From Rhodoferax sp. (GTDB taxonomy: Bacteria > Pseudomonadota > Gammaproteobacteria > Burkholderiales > Burkholderiaceae_C), in NCBI RefSeq assembly GCF_028688795.1, contig NZ_JAQTXM010000019.1, positions 30,255 to 94,254 on the forward strand: 64,000 nucleotides of DNA. The letters run 5' to 3'. This document shows positions 41,856-50,377 of this stretch, piece after piece (position 1 is the first letter of the stretch; each line of letters opens with the position of its first letter). The translations under genes were made by a program, and so were the position numbers. Under the pieces are notes generated by a model. It had not been told where the DNA came from, searched no databases, and saw nothing but the letters and a program-made list of their open reading frames with translations.

Positions 41856-43841
41856 TTAAGCCTTCGACAGCTTCACCTGGGTGACCTCGCCAGTCAGGTA
41901 GCCAACAGCCGCACCAAACTTGTCTTTGTAGTTTGCCTTGATCAGCGGGTCAAGCGTGGTTTTGACAATGCTGTGGATGCTGCCCCAGTCACCGGGGTGC
42001 TGGAAGTTGCTCATGATGTAGGTCCAGCCGTTGAGTTCGTCCACCGCGTGCAAGCCGGTGGCCTCTGCGCCCGCCGGGGTTGACATGACGCGCGACAACA
42101 CTTTGGTGTCAATGTTGTACGCCCACAGGAAGTTGTTGACGTGCAAGCCACTGTCTTCGCCGATGAACAGTGTGCGCATTTTTTCCGAGAACTTGATGTT
42201 GTCTGGGCTGGCTATTCTGTTTGGGTTGGCGGTGTTGCCCAGCGTATCGGCAGCAATGTCTTCACCCGTGATCAGGGCCTTGATATTTGCTGGCATCCAT
42301 TCGCTGTTGATGGCGGCACCCTTGTCGTCCTTGAGCCCGCCTTGCAGGCTGAGTGCCATGACGGCACCGGCGTTCAGTGCCTTGTCCAGCGCAATGCCAC
42401 CCGCAATGGCGTTTGAGGCCTGACCTTTGACCATCGAAGCACTGCAAGCAGCCAAGGCGGAATAGGCCACCTTGTCTTTGAGGTTGACGGTGGTGCCCTC
42501 CATCTTGGTAAAACCCAGGGACGCGCCAACCAGGGCGGCATAGCGGTGGGTTTCCAGGAAGGCAGCCGCTTTCTCCATGCCTGGCATCAGCTTGACCCAT
42601 TGGGCCTTGCCGTTAAGAAAAATCTTGGTGTAAGAGGTGTCAGCCGGTGTTGCAAGTGCCGGGTCAGTTGTGGCCACGGCCATGATGTCGGTTGGCTTGA
42701 GTGTGGTCGCCAGCTTTTCAATTTCTGCGCTGGTAGCCGAGCCAAGCTTGATCCAAGACACTGGTGCGGCTGCAGCGGCCGGGTCAAGAGAGAAACCGGC
42801 GCCAACCTTGGCCACATAGAGCGCGCCAGCAGACAGGTCTTTTTCCTTGTCTGCAATGAACATGAACAGGCCGCCGTTTGTGGTGTCATCGCCATGCATC
42901 ACGGTGCGGTTGTCAGGCATCACTTGCACCAGCTCATGGGAAATACGGCCCATGCAGTAATGCTTCTTGATCGAGCCGGTGCCGTCGGGGTTAACGGTCA
43001 CTTCAGGCATATGGCCGTAGTTGTAGGGGTTGGCAGCGGCCTTGCTGCCATACAGGTTCATGCTGAAATCGTCCATGAAGTTCTTGCTGCGATCTGCAAA
43101 AGCATCGGGCTCGTACTCTTCGCTCGACAGGTGGGTGCCCCATGGCGAGAGGCTCGCGCCGCAGGTGATCCACAGGCCATGCACGCCAGACGTGTTGACG
43201 TTGTGGTACTTCACCAGCGAGAGTTTGCCGGTGGTCTGGTCCTGATCAAGTGTGAGCACGGCGATGGGTGAAGGCAGCTGGCCATACATGCTGGTGGCAG
43301 CCTGACTCAAGGAGGTGTACTCAAACTGCACCACGGCAAACACGGCCTTGCCCTTAATGCCCGTCACAGTAGGGTTGGCCACGCTCAGCAGCGAGGTGCC
43401 ATCAGGCGCGTCAGAGAAGTACTGGCGGTCCTTGCCAACAACAGTCGTGTCCATGATGGGCTGGTTGTTGATGTCGAAATAACCACCAGCGAGGACCGTG
43501 CCGCCGCTGCCGTTGGACACCAGGTCACCGGTGATAAAGAACGGCTGGTAGGCCAGCTTGAAGTCAACCTTGCTGGCGTCGCTGAAGTTCGCGGTCATCA
43601 CCGAGCCGACCGTGGTGGTGGCCATGGCGGCTGCGTTCGCCAGGGTGGGTGCGGCCATGGAGCTGAAGCTGACGCTGCTCAGCGTTGCGGTTGAAGCGGG
43701 CAGGGCAACGGCGGCGTCACCGCCGCCACAGGCGGAAAGCATCAGGCTTGAGCCTGTCAGGGTGGTTGCAAGCGGGAGTAAGGGCACCCCGGCAAACATT
43801 TGCAACAAGCGACGGCGGGAGGTTTCGGTGACTGCATTCAT
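41856..43841 (-). CDS. phoX: PhoX-family (DUF839) alkaline phosphatase, Tat lipoprotein
   Basis: A 661-residue secreted protein. The N-terminus has SRRRLLQMF (Tat-like, 8-16) and lipobox LSAC (35-38, then GGGD). The catalytic domain has the PhoX motifs GLWITCGASLSPWGTHLSSEEYEPD, DDTTNGGLFMFIAD, and the terminal SPDNIKFSEK with LFIGEDSG. PhoX is a Ca/Fe-dependent phosphatase of periplasm or surface. The open frame continues upstream into the lipase region; ATG 43841 begins the signal. A Pho box lies 84 bp upstream. Confidence 0.88.
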   Translation of the reverse strand: MNAVTETSRRRLLQMFAGVPLLPLATTLTGSSLMLSACGGGDAAVALPASTATLSSVSFSSMAAPTLANAAAMATTTVGSVMTANFSDASKVDFKLAYQPFFITGDLVSNGSGGTVLAGGYFDINNQPIMDTTVVGKDRQYFSDAPDGTSLLSVANPTVTGIKGKAVFAVVQFEYTSLSQAATSMYGQLPSPIAVLTLDQDQTTGKLSLVKYHNVNTSGVHGLWITCGASLSPWGTHLSSEEYEPDAFADRSKNFMDDFSMNLYGSKAAANPYNYGHMPEVTVNPDGTGSIKKHYCMGRISHELVQVMPDNRTVMHGDDTTNGGLFMFIADKEKDLSAGALYVAKVGAGFSLDPAAAAAPVSWIKLGSATSAEIEKLATTLKPTDIMAVATTDPALATPADTSYTKIFLNGKAQWVKLMPGMEKAAAFLETHRYAALVGASLGFTKMEGTTVNLKDKVAYSALAACSASMVKGQASNAIAGGIALDKALNAGAVMALSLQGGLKDDKGAAINSEWMPANIKALITGEDIAADTLGNTANPNRIASPDNIKFSEKMRTLFIGEDSGLHVNNFLWAYNIDTKVLSRVMSTPAGAEATGLHAVDELNGWTYIMSNFQHPGDWGSIHSIVKTTLDPLIKANYKDKFGAAVGYLTGEVTQVKLSKA

Positions 43842-43924
43842 GGGGGTTTTTAGCTCCGGTGGTTGGGCTGGGTTATTCCTTGGAATAGCCAGCAGGTTTA
43901 AACACACAAATGTGACTCCCAAAT

Positions 43925-43942
43925 ATGAAACGGCTGTGACAG
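43925..43942 (-). promoter_or_regulatory. Pho box upstream of phoX
   Basis: Plus-strand ATGAAAC (43925) and GTGACAG (43936) are 11 bp apart; on the minus strand they read CTGTCAC-AGCC-GTTTCAT toward phoX. Confidence 0.6.
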
Positions 43943-44064
43943 TTGAACAATTGCCGTGGGAGGTGGGCGTGCAGCTGGTTTGCAGCCGCAACTGTGGCCT
44001 GGGGGTCAACGTGGACGCCCGGTGTTGGTAACATGCCTGCCTTGCGATCTTGGCCGGGAAACCC

Positions 44065-45045
44065 ATGGAACACACTGCTTGGATACCGGACGTGCTGGCT
44101 GGTTTTGAACAAAGCACCTTGAGTGGCTTGATGGCTGCAGACGGCCCGGCGCAGCCGGTGCTGGTGCGCCGGCGCTGTGTTGACCCGTTGAAGCAGCCAT
44201 TCACCAAAGCCGTCCTCTACATCCATGGCTATGTGGATTACTTCTTTCAGACCCACCTAGCGGACTTTTACAACCAGCACGGCCTGCATTTTTATGCGCT
44301 GGATTTGCGCCGCCATGGCCGTGCCTTGCGCCCCGGTCATCTGCCCAACTACACCGCTGACATTGACGAGTATTTGCAGGACGTAGATGCAGCCGTAAAG
44401 GTCATTCGGGGTGAGGAACACATCGACTGGCTGCTGCTGAACGGCCATTCCACCGGCGGACTGGTGGCCGCGCTGTATGCGCACCGTGGTCCGCAGCGTG
44501 CGGGTGTGAACGGGCTGTTTCTCAATAGCCCGTTTCTCGACATGAACCTGCCGGCCTGGCAGGAGCGGCTGCTGGAGCCGTTGCTCTCTGCCGTCGGCGC
44601 GGTGGTGCCGGGTCTGCGCTTGCCTGCCGACCCTGGCTTGTACGGCGAAAGTCTGCACATCACACACCACGGCGCCTGGCGCTACAACACCGACTGGAAG
44701 CCCATTTATGGCTTTCCGGTCTATGCCGGCTGGCTGCGCGCCATTCACCGCGCCCATGCCGAGGTGACGCAGGGGCTGGCTATTCAATGCCCCGTGCTGG
44801 TGTTGCATGCCGCACGCAGCGCCTGGCTTAAGCAGTGGCATGTGGATGCGACCTGCACCGACATCGTGCTGGACGTGGCTGACATCGCGCGTCTGTCGCC
44901 CGGCCTGGGGCCGCAAGTAACGGTGCAAGCGATTCCGGATGGCATCCATGACTTGACCCTGTCACAACTTGAGCCCAGGCAGCACGCATTTCAGGCCTTG
45001 CTGCGCTGGCTGACCAGTGTTGGCGGGGTTAACGACAAAGCTTGA
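44065..45045 (+). CDS. Alpha/beta hydrolase (serine lipase/esterase-like)
   Basis: A 326-residue serine hydrolase of the monoacylglycerol-lipase (Hydrolase_4) type: AVLYIHGYVDYFFQTHLADF is the oxyanion strand, LLLNGHSTGGLVAALYA carries the nucleophile Ser in GHSTGG, VLVLHAARSAW the acid-loop region, and IPDGIHDLTLS the catalytic His. Cytosolic, no signal peptide. The substrate is unknown, probably a lipid or other ester. ATG 44065 is chosen over an in-frame TTG at 44050. Divergent from phoX; 54 bp before the MFS gene. Confidence 0.87.
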   Translation: MEHTAWIPDVLAGFEQSTLSGLMAADGPAQPVLVRRRCVDPLKQPFTKAVLYIHGYVDYFFQTHLADFYNQHGLHFYALDLRRHGRALRPGHLPNYTADIDEYLQDVDAAVKVIRGEEHIDWLLLNGHSTGGLVAALYAHRGPQRAGVNGLFLNSPFLDMNLPAWQERLLEPLLSAVGAVVPGLRLPADPGLYGESLHITHHGAWRYNTDWKPIYGFPVYAGWLRAIHRAHAEVTQGLAIQCPVLVLHAARSAWLKQWHVDATCTDIVLDVADIARLSPGLGPQVTVQAIPDGIHDLTLSQLEPRQHAFQALLRWLTSVGGVNDKA

Positions 45046-45099
45046 ACCCGGCCAGCGCTTTGTCTCTGGTTTTAACCTTCTGAATTTTCAAGGAACCCC

Positions 45100-46419
45100 A
45101 TGGCGCTTTTTTCGCAAGACAACCTGAACCCCGGCGTGCGCAAGCGCGAGGTGTTTGGCTGGGCCATGTACGACTTTGCCAATTCGGGCTACACCACGGT
45201 GGTTATCACAGCGGTGTTTGCGGCGTATTTTGTCGGCGGCGTGGCCCAAGGCGCGGCGTGGGCCACGCTGGCCTGGACGGCGGCGCTCAGCGTGTCACAC
45301 GCCATCGTGATGCTGACCATGCCCAGCCTGGGCGCCTATGCCGACCTGCGCGCAGCCAAGAAACGCATGCTGGTTTGGGTGACGGCGGGTTGCGTGGTTG
45401 CTACTGCGGCGCTGGCGCTGGTGGGGCCGGGCAGCGTGGCGCTGGCGGTGGTGTTGATCGTGGTGTCGAACACGTTCTACGCCTGGGGTGAGTCCATTAC
45501 CGCTGCGTTTTTGCCAGAATTGGCGCGCACCAGTGCGTTGGGTCGGGTCAGCGGCTGGGGTTGGAGTTTTGGCTATTTTGGCGGCATGCTGGCGCTGGGC
45601 TTGTGTCTGGCCTATGTCATGTGGGCGCAGGGCAGAGGTGTGCCGGCGGCGCAGTTTGTGCCGGTCACGATGCTGATCACCGCGGCCATCTACGGGGCCG
45701 CAGCGCTGGTCACGTTTGCGCTGCTGACCGAGCGCGCCAAGCCAAATCCTGCGGCATTGCGCCAAAGTGGCATCAAGGCATCACTGGCGCAGCTGCAACA
45801 CACCTTTCGTCAGGCCCGCCAGTTCACCGACTTCATGTGGCTGATGGCCTGCGCCGTGGCCTACCAGGCTGGGGTAGCGGTGGCAATCTCGCTGGCGGCC
45901 ATTTACGCCGAGCAAGTGATTGGTTTTGCGCAGCAGGAAACCATGGTGCTGATCTTTGTGCTGAACCTGGCAGCTGCAGCCGGCGCTTTTGCCTGGGGCT
46001 ATCTGCAGGACATTATTGGACATAAGTTGGCTCTAGCCCTTACGCTACTTGCGTGGATAGCTACTTGTGTGATAGCGGCTATGGCGATGAGCAAGGGTGA
46101 CTTCTGGTACGCCGCTGTGATTGCCGGCCTGTGCATGGGCAGCAGCCAGTCGGCTGGGCGGGCCATGGCGGGCACCTTTGCGCCGCAGCGCCAGGTGGCC
46201 GAGTTTTATGGCCTGTGGACCTTTGCCACCCGCCTGGCCAGCATCGTGGGGCCGCTCAGTTACGGCTTGATCACCTGGATGACCGACGGCAACCAACGCA
46301 TTGCCATCCTGAGCACGTCGGTGTTATTTGTGATGGGCCTGTTGTTGTTGCTGCCGGTGAACATGCAGCGCGGGCGGCAAGCGGCGGAACGAGCAGACCG
46401 GGAAGCGGCGCGCAGTTGA
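45100..46419 (+). CDS. MFS transporter, UMF1 (Atg22-like) family
   Basis: A 439-residue 12-helix permease with the family start FGWAMYDFANSGYTTVV, ADLRAAKKRML as the MFS A-loop, GESITAAFLPELA and GSSQSAGRAMAGTFAP. UMF1 members are poorly characterised; substrate unknown. ATG 45100 with AAGGA upstream. The stretch KLALALTLLAWIATCVIAA (around residue 310) is encoded by a copy of the AT-rich palindromic repeat (46018-46085), translated in frame as a membrane helix. Confidence 0.9.
   Translation: MALFSQDNLNPGVRKREVFGWAMYDFANSGYTTVVITAVFAAYFVGGVAQGAAWATLAWTAALSVSHAIVMLTMPSLGAYADLRAAKKRMLVWVTAGCVVATAALALVGPGSVALAVVLIVVSNTFYAWGESITAAFLPELARTSALGRVSGWGWSFGYFGGMLALGLCLAYVMWAQGRGVPAAQFVPVTMLITAAIYGAAALVTFALLTERAKPNPAALRQSGIKASLAQLQHTFRQARQFTDFMWLMACAVAYQAGVAVAISLAAIYAEQVIGFAQQETMVLIFVLNLAAAAGAFAWGYLQDIIGHKLALALTLLAWIATCVIAAMAMSKGDFWYAAVIAGLCMGSSQSAGRAMAGTFAPQRQVAEFYGLWTFATRLASIVGPLSYGLITWMTDGNQRIAILSTSVLFVMGLLLLLPVNMQRGRQAAERADREAARS
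46018..46085. repeat. Palindromic repeat, copy 8, translated in frame inside the MFS gene
   Basis: GGACATAAGTTGGCTCTAGCCCTTACGCTACTTGCGTGGATAGCTACTTGTGTGATAGCGGCTATG shows GGCTCTAGCCCTTA and ATAGCTACT as in intergenic copies, AT-rich against GC-rich flanks, in frame as a hydrophobic helix. Confidence 0.6.
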
Positions 46420-46500
46420 GTTTTGGAAAGCGTCACCAAACTGAAACTTTTCGGCATCAAACTTGCGTCAATCACATTGAACAACACGCAAGGGCCTTAG

Positions 46501-46719
46501 ATGTACGACACCGACACCACGCAAATCTCCCACACTGGCTTGCGCTACACCTCCAAACAAAATGGCTCGCCGTTTCAGGGCATGGGGGGCACTGGTCAGA
46601 CCCTGAGTTGCATCAAATGCGGCCACCACAGGCCGCGCAGCAGCGGCAGTTTTCGGCGCTACCCCACCGCCTTGATGTTTTTTTGTATTGACTGCAAACC
46701 CAGTGTTGCCAAGCAGTAA
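46501..46719 (+). CDS. Small zinc-ribbon-like protein of unknown function
   Basis: A 72-residue protein with two Cys pairs (CIKCGHH near 37-40 and CIDCKP near 62-65) spaced as in a zinc ribbon, joined by RPRSSGSFRRY. No recognised family. ATG 46501 follows TTAG; there is a weak purine run before it. It is downstream of the MFS gene by 81 bp. Plausible by the cysteine spacing; the minus-strand frame over the same DNA is less likely at this part. Confidence 0.6.
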   Translation: MYDTDTTQISHTGLRYTSKQNGSPFQGMGGTGQTLSCIKCGHHRPRSSGSFRRYPTALMFFCIDCKPSVAKQ

Positions 46720-46989
46720 CGGGGTCTTTAGCCCCAGAGCGGCTTCCATAGAAGGTGTCGCTCAAATGGCGGCGCCCCATCTGCATTGATGACGATGACA
46801 TCAGGAAAGCCTTAGACAGGTCAGCGATAGAGAACACATCCGCGGCGATCATGCTAAACACCCGGTACAGGCGAAGTGCCGAATTGCCTCTCGCCTGCGT
46901 AAGGATGATGTGCAATTCATGCCAGTCGGTGCGAATACGATCGGCCAGCCGTTCGCGCAGGATAGCGTGATCTACAGTGGATAGTCGTG
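46720..46989. other. 270-bp gap with a doubtful minus-strand coding remnant
   Basis: No clear gene. The minus strand is open from about 46970 to 46720 and translates as a protein-like helix (LRERLADRIRTDWHELHI, then ALRLYRVFSMIAADVFSIA), but no ATG or ribosome site is seen, and the frame continues as an implausible shadow of the plus-strand zinc-ribbon gene. It may be the 3' part of a decayed gene downstream of folB. Confidence 0.3.
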
Positions 46990-47424
46990 TTAGTCTAGGT
47001 CCCAGCTACCGGTTTCCATGCAGATAGCGACCACACAGTCGTCGAAGATGTGCAGTTTTTCAATCTTGACCCGTACGCCGAGGATGCCGGGCAGGCGGCC
47101 CAATCGAAGCGTAACTTGGCCAACCAGGCTCTCCAGCAGGTTCACATGGTCGGCCGTGCATTCGTCCACGATGATCTGGCGCACTTGACGGTAGTCCAGC
47201 ACCTGCTGGATGTGGTTGCCAGGCTGCAGTGGCTGCAGGCCCTGGTTGAGCGCCACATCGACACGGATGGCCTGCGGGGCGGCTTTTTCATGCGCCAGAA
47301 TGCCAAGCCGCGCCTCCATGCGCAAGTTGACAAAGCTCAGCGTCTGGTGCCCGCGCTCCGGTGGCACTGGGCGGCCCCTCTGCACCATCGGGCGTTCGAG
47401 TGTCAATGTGGCATCGGCCATCAT
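46990..47424 (-). CDS. folB: Dihydroneopterin aldolase (FolB-like)
   Basis: A 144-residue FolB-fold protein: the VNLRMEARLGILAHEKAAPQ start with the catalytic-type Glu, VLDYRQVRQII (Tyr), NLLESLV and VKIEKLHIFDD (Lys) carry the expected active-site residues in order. It makes 6-hydroxymethyl-dihydropterin for folate synthesis. It is the last gene of the methylamine/C1 operon, its ATG overlapping the folD stop (ATGA). Its presence fits extra tetrahydrofolate demand during methylotrophic flux (inference). An N-terminal 30-residue extension is unusual. Confidence 0.8.
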   Translation of the reverse strand: MMADATLTLERPMVQRGRPVPPERGHQTLSFVNLRMEARLGILAHEKAAPQAIRVDVALNQGLQPLQPGNHIQQVLDYRQVRQIIVDECTADHVNLLESLVGQVTLRLGRLPGILGVRVKIEKLHIFDDCVVAICMETGSWDLD

Positions 47425-48326
47425 GGCGACTTCACGGTGGGGGCTTCCCACTCCTGAAACTCGTCTTCGCCGTCCGCCTTGAAGGCACGTTCAGCCGAAC
47501 GCAAGGTGTTCTCGATCAGCATGGTGACCGTCATCGGTCCGACGCCACCGGGTACGGGTGTGATCCAAGAGGCTTTTTCCTTGACCTCGTCAAAACACAC
47601 ATCGCCCACAATGCGGCCGTCCGCCAGGCGATTGATGCCAACGTCGATCACAATCGCGCCCTCTTTCACCATCTGCGGCACGATCAGGCCGGGTTTGCCA
47701 GCTGCCACGATCAGGATGTCGGCCAGGATGGTGTGTTGCGCCAGGTCGCGCGTTTTGGCGTGGCAGATGGTGACGGTTGCCTCGCGCTGCAGCAACATGA
47801 GCCCCATGGGTTTGCCCACAATGTTGCTGGCACCCACCACCACCACATTTTTGCCGGCCACATCGATGCCCGTGGTGTCGAGCAGCAGCTGCACGCCGTA
47901 GGGTGTGCAGGGCGGGAAGATGCTGTTGCCGGTGACGAGTGCGCCCACGTTGTAGAGGTGAAAGCCGTCCACATCCTTGTGCACCGAGATCGCCTCCAGC
48001 ACACGGGCGATCTGAATGTGCGCCGGCAAGGGCAACTGCACCAAAATGCCGTGAATGGTTGCGTCGTCGTTGAGCTGCTGGATGGTGGCCAGCACCTGGG
48101 CCTCGCTGGCGTCGGAGGGAAGCGGTAGGTGCAGCGAATGCACCCCACACTCCTCGCAGGCGCGGATTTTGTTTCCCACGTAGACGCGTGAGGCCGGGTT
48201 ATCGCCCACCAGGATCACCGCCAAGCCGGGTTGCACCCCTTGTTCCCGCAGGCGTTCGACGCGCTGGCGAAAACCCACTCGCAACTGTTTGGACAGCGCC
48301 TTGCCGTCAATGATCTGTGCAGTCAT
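47421..48326 (-). CDS. folD: Methylene-THF dehydrogenase / methenyl-THF cyclohydrolase FolD
   Basis: A 301-residue bifunctional enzyme: VGDNPASRVYVGNKIRACEE with the catalytic YxxxK (Tyr, Lys), ILVQLPLPAHI, DVDGFH, PCTPYGVQLLL and VGASNIVGKPM for NADP. It oxidises methylene-THF to formyl-THF. The slightly long C-terminus (EDEFQEWEAPTVKSP) is a family extra. In this operon it would take the methylene group delivered by the GcvT-like enzyme or N-methylglutamate oxidation toward purU. It starts 7 bp after purU. Confidence 0.96.
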   Translation of the reverse strand: MTAQIIDGKALSKQLRVGFRQRVERLREQGVQPGLAVILVGDNPASRVYVGNKIRACEECGVHSLHLPLPSDASEAQVLATIQQLNDDATIHGILVQLPLPAHIQIARVLEAISVHKDVDGFHLYNVGALVTGNSIFPPCTPYGVQLLLDTTGIDVAGKNVVVVGASNIVGKPMGLMLLQREATVTICHAKTRDLAQHTILADILIVAAGKPGLIVPQMVKEGAIVIDVGINRLADGRIVGDVCFDEVKEKASWITPVPGGVGPMTVTMLIENTLRSAERAFKADGEDEFQEWEAPTVKSP

Positions 48327-48333
48327 GATGCGC

Positions 48334-49197
48334 TCAGCGAAAGACCACAGTCTTTTTGCCGTGGATCAGCACGCGGTCTTCCAGGTGGTAGCGCAGGCCA
48401 CGAGCCAGCACCGCTTTTTCCACGTCTTTGCCGCTGCGCACCAGTTCCTCGGGCACGTCGGAATGGTCGATGCGCACCACGTCTTGTTCGATGATTGGGC
48501 CCTGGTCGAGCTCCGAGGTCACGTAGTGGCAGGTCGCGCCGATCAGCTTCACACCACGCTGGAAGGCTTGGTGGTAGGGCTTGGCACCAACAAAGCTTGG
48601 CAGGAAGCTGTGGTGGATGTTGATGATCTGGCCCGGAAACTTGTCGCAGAGGTCGGGCGCGAGGATTTGCATGTAACGCGCCAGCACCATCACGTCGGCC
48701 TGGGCTTCGGTGTAGAGGCGTTCGACCTCGGCATAGGCTTGGGCTTTTGTGTCCGGCGTGACCGGCACATGGTGGAACGGAATGCCGTGCCACTCGACCA
48801 GACCGCGAAAGGTTTCGTGGTTGGAGATCACGCAAGGGATGTCGATGTCGAGTTCGCCTGACTGCCAGCGGCCCAGCAGGTCGTACAGGCAGTGTTCCTG
48901 TTTGGAGACCAGGATCACCACGCGTTTCTTGCGCGCGCTGTCCGAGATGCGCCATTTCATGTCAAACGGTGCGGCGACCTTGGCGAATTCGCGGCGGAAG
49001 GTGTCAATGTCGAGCTTCAAGGAATCGGCCAGCAGTTCCTGGCGCATGAAAAAATGCATCGACTCGGTGTCGGCGTGGTGGCTGGCTTCTGTGATCCAGC
49101 CGTTGTGCTCGGCGAGGAAGTTGCTGACGGCGGCCACAATGCCGACCCGGTCGGGGCAGGCGAGGGACAGGGTGTAACGGTGGGTAGTTGTGCTCAT
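48334..49197 (-). CDS. purU: Formyltetrahydrofolate deformylase PurU
   Basis: A 287-residue enzyme: an N-terminal ACT domain (LSLACPDRVGIVAAVSNFLAEHNGWI) and a C-terminal formyltransferase-like domain with SNHETFRGLVEWHGIPF, the NIHHSFLPSFVGAKPYHQA block that holds the catalytic Asn/His, and an LDQGPIIEQD stretch with the Asp. It hydrolyses 10-formyl-THF to formate and THF, recycling THF during C1 oxidation. ATG 49197, 9 bp after the GcvT-like stop. Confidence 0.95.
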   Translation of the reverse strand: MSTTTHRYTLSLACPDRVGIVAAVSNFLAEHNGWITEASHHADTESMHFFMRQELLADSLKLDIDTFRREFAKVAAPFDMKWRISDSARKKRVVILVSKQEHCLYDLLGRWQSGELDIDIPCVISNHETFRGLVEWHGIPFHHVPVTPDTKAQAYAEVERLYTEAQADVMVLARYMQILAPDLCDKFPGQIINIHHSFLPSFVGAKPYHQAFQRGVKLIGATCHYVTSELDQGPIIEQDVVRIDHSDVPEELVRSGKDVEKAVLARGLRYHLEDRVLIHGKKTVVFR

Positions 49198-49206
49198 GGG
49201 AATCAA

Positions 49207-50337
49207 TCAGTCCTTGGCTGTGCGTTTGATTTTTTGCGGGTCGTCGAACGGCAGGCTGGACGTGGTGGCCGCACTGGTCATGGCGGCGCCGCGCAGCTCA
49301 AGCGCGCGGCCGGGAACGGCGTAGGCCGGGTCCATGCGGGCAATGGCCATTGATCGCTTGGTGAGGCGCGAAACCATGGCGCAGGTCACAAACCCCACCT
49401 TCTTGTCGCCGTCCCACAGGCCGTCGCCCGCTTGCGCGGCCTCGAACTTCTGCATTTCCACGCCGAAAATTTTGAAGCGTTCCTTGCCCTGCAGGCGGAA
49501 GTGTTCGTTGGCACCGCGGAACTCGGTTTTGCCCGGGGACACCGTGAAGTCCAGGCCCAATTCCCAGAGCGTGTCGCCGATAGGTTCGCCGTCCATGGGG
49601 TACATGTCGGAGTTGTCGTAGGGGTAGAACAGCAGCGAGCTTTCCACGCGCAGCCAGTCCAGCGTGGTGAACGAGCACGGAATGATGCCCATGTCCTTGC
49701 CTTCCGCCACGATGCCGTCCCAGATTTTGGGTGCGTCGGCACCCTTGCAGAATATCTCGTAGCCGCGCTCGCCGGTGTAACCGGTGCGTGACAGCATGAT
49801 GGGTGCACCGAACAGCGTGGTGTGCATGTGGTGAAAGTACGGCATCTGGCGCACACCCGGCACGTGTTTTTCAAGGAAGTTGACCGCCAGTGGGCCTTGC
49901 AGAGATAGGTCGTGCAAGTCGTCATCGAACAGAACGGCGACGTTGCGGCCCACGGCGCCACGCGTCAGGATCTCATGGCCCTGGCCAGCGCCGTGCACCA
50001 CCATGAAGGCGTTGGGCGAGATGCGGTAGATCACGCAGTCGTCGATGAACTTGCCGGCTTCGTTGAGCATGCAGGCGTAAACCGACTTGCCCGGGTAGAG
50101 CTTGCTGACATTGCGTGTGGTGGCCTGGTTGATCAGGGCCTCGGCGTGCGGGCCAACCAGGTGCATTTTTTTCAGGCCCGAGACATCCATCAGGCCAGCC
50201 TTGGTGCGGATGGCTTCGTGCTCGTCAGCCAGGTTGGTTGAGTAGGTCCAAGGGGTGCCCAGGCCGTTCCAGTCGCCCAGGGTCGAGCCCAGTGCGCGGT
50301 GACGATCGGCCAGGGCCGTTGTGCGCCAAGAGGTCAT
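49207..50337 (-). CDS. GcvT-like THF-dependent aminomethyltransferase
   Basis: A 376-residue member of the GcvT/DmdA superfamily: the N-terminal WNGLGTPWTYSTNLADEHEA region, GLMDVSGLKKMHLVG, SRTGYTGERGYEIFC (the THF-binding GYTGE motif) and a GcvT C-terminal barrel with VGFVTCAMVSRLTKRSMA. It probably transfers a C1 unit from a methylamine-type compound or N-demethylation product to THF as methylene-THF. Substrate is inferred from its place between the heme demethylase and purU. ATG 50337, 40 bp after the demethylase stop. Confidence 0.87.
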   Translation of the reverse strand: MTSWRTTALADRHRALGSTLGDWNGLGTPWTYSTNLADEHEAIRTKAGLMDVSGLKKMHLVGPHAEALINQATTRNVSKLYPGKSVYACMLNEAGKFIDDCVIYRISPNAFMVVHGAGQGHEILTRGAVGRNVAVLFDDDLHDLSLQGPLAVNFLEKHVPGVRQMPYFHHMHTTLFGAPIMLSRTGYTGERGYEIFCKGADAPKIWDGIVAEGKDMGIIPCSFTTLDWLRVESSLLFYPYDNSDMYPMDGEPIGDTLWELGLDFTVSPGKTEFRGANEHFRLQGKERFKIFGVEMQKFEAAQAGDGLWDGDKKVGFVTCAMVSRLTKRSMAIARMDPAYAVPGRALELRGAAMTSAATTSSLPFDDPQKIKRTAKD

Positions 50338-50377
50338 GTGATGCTCCAGTCAGAAAGTTAAAGGAAAAGAGGGAAAT

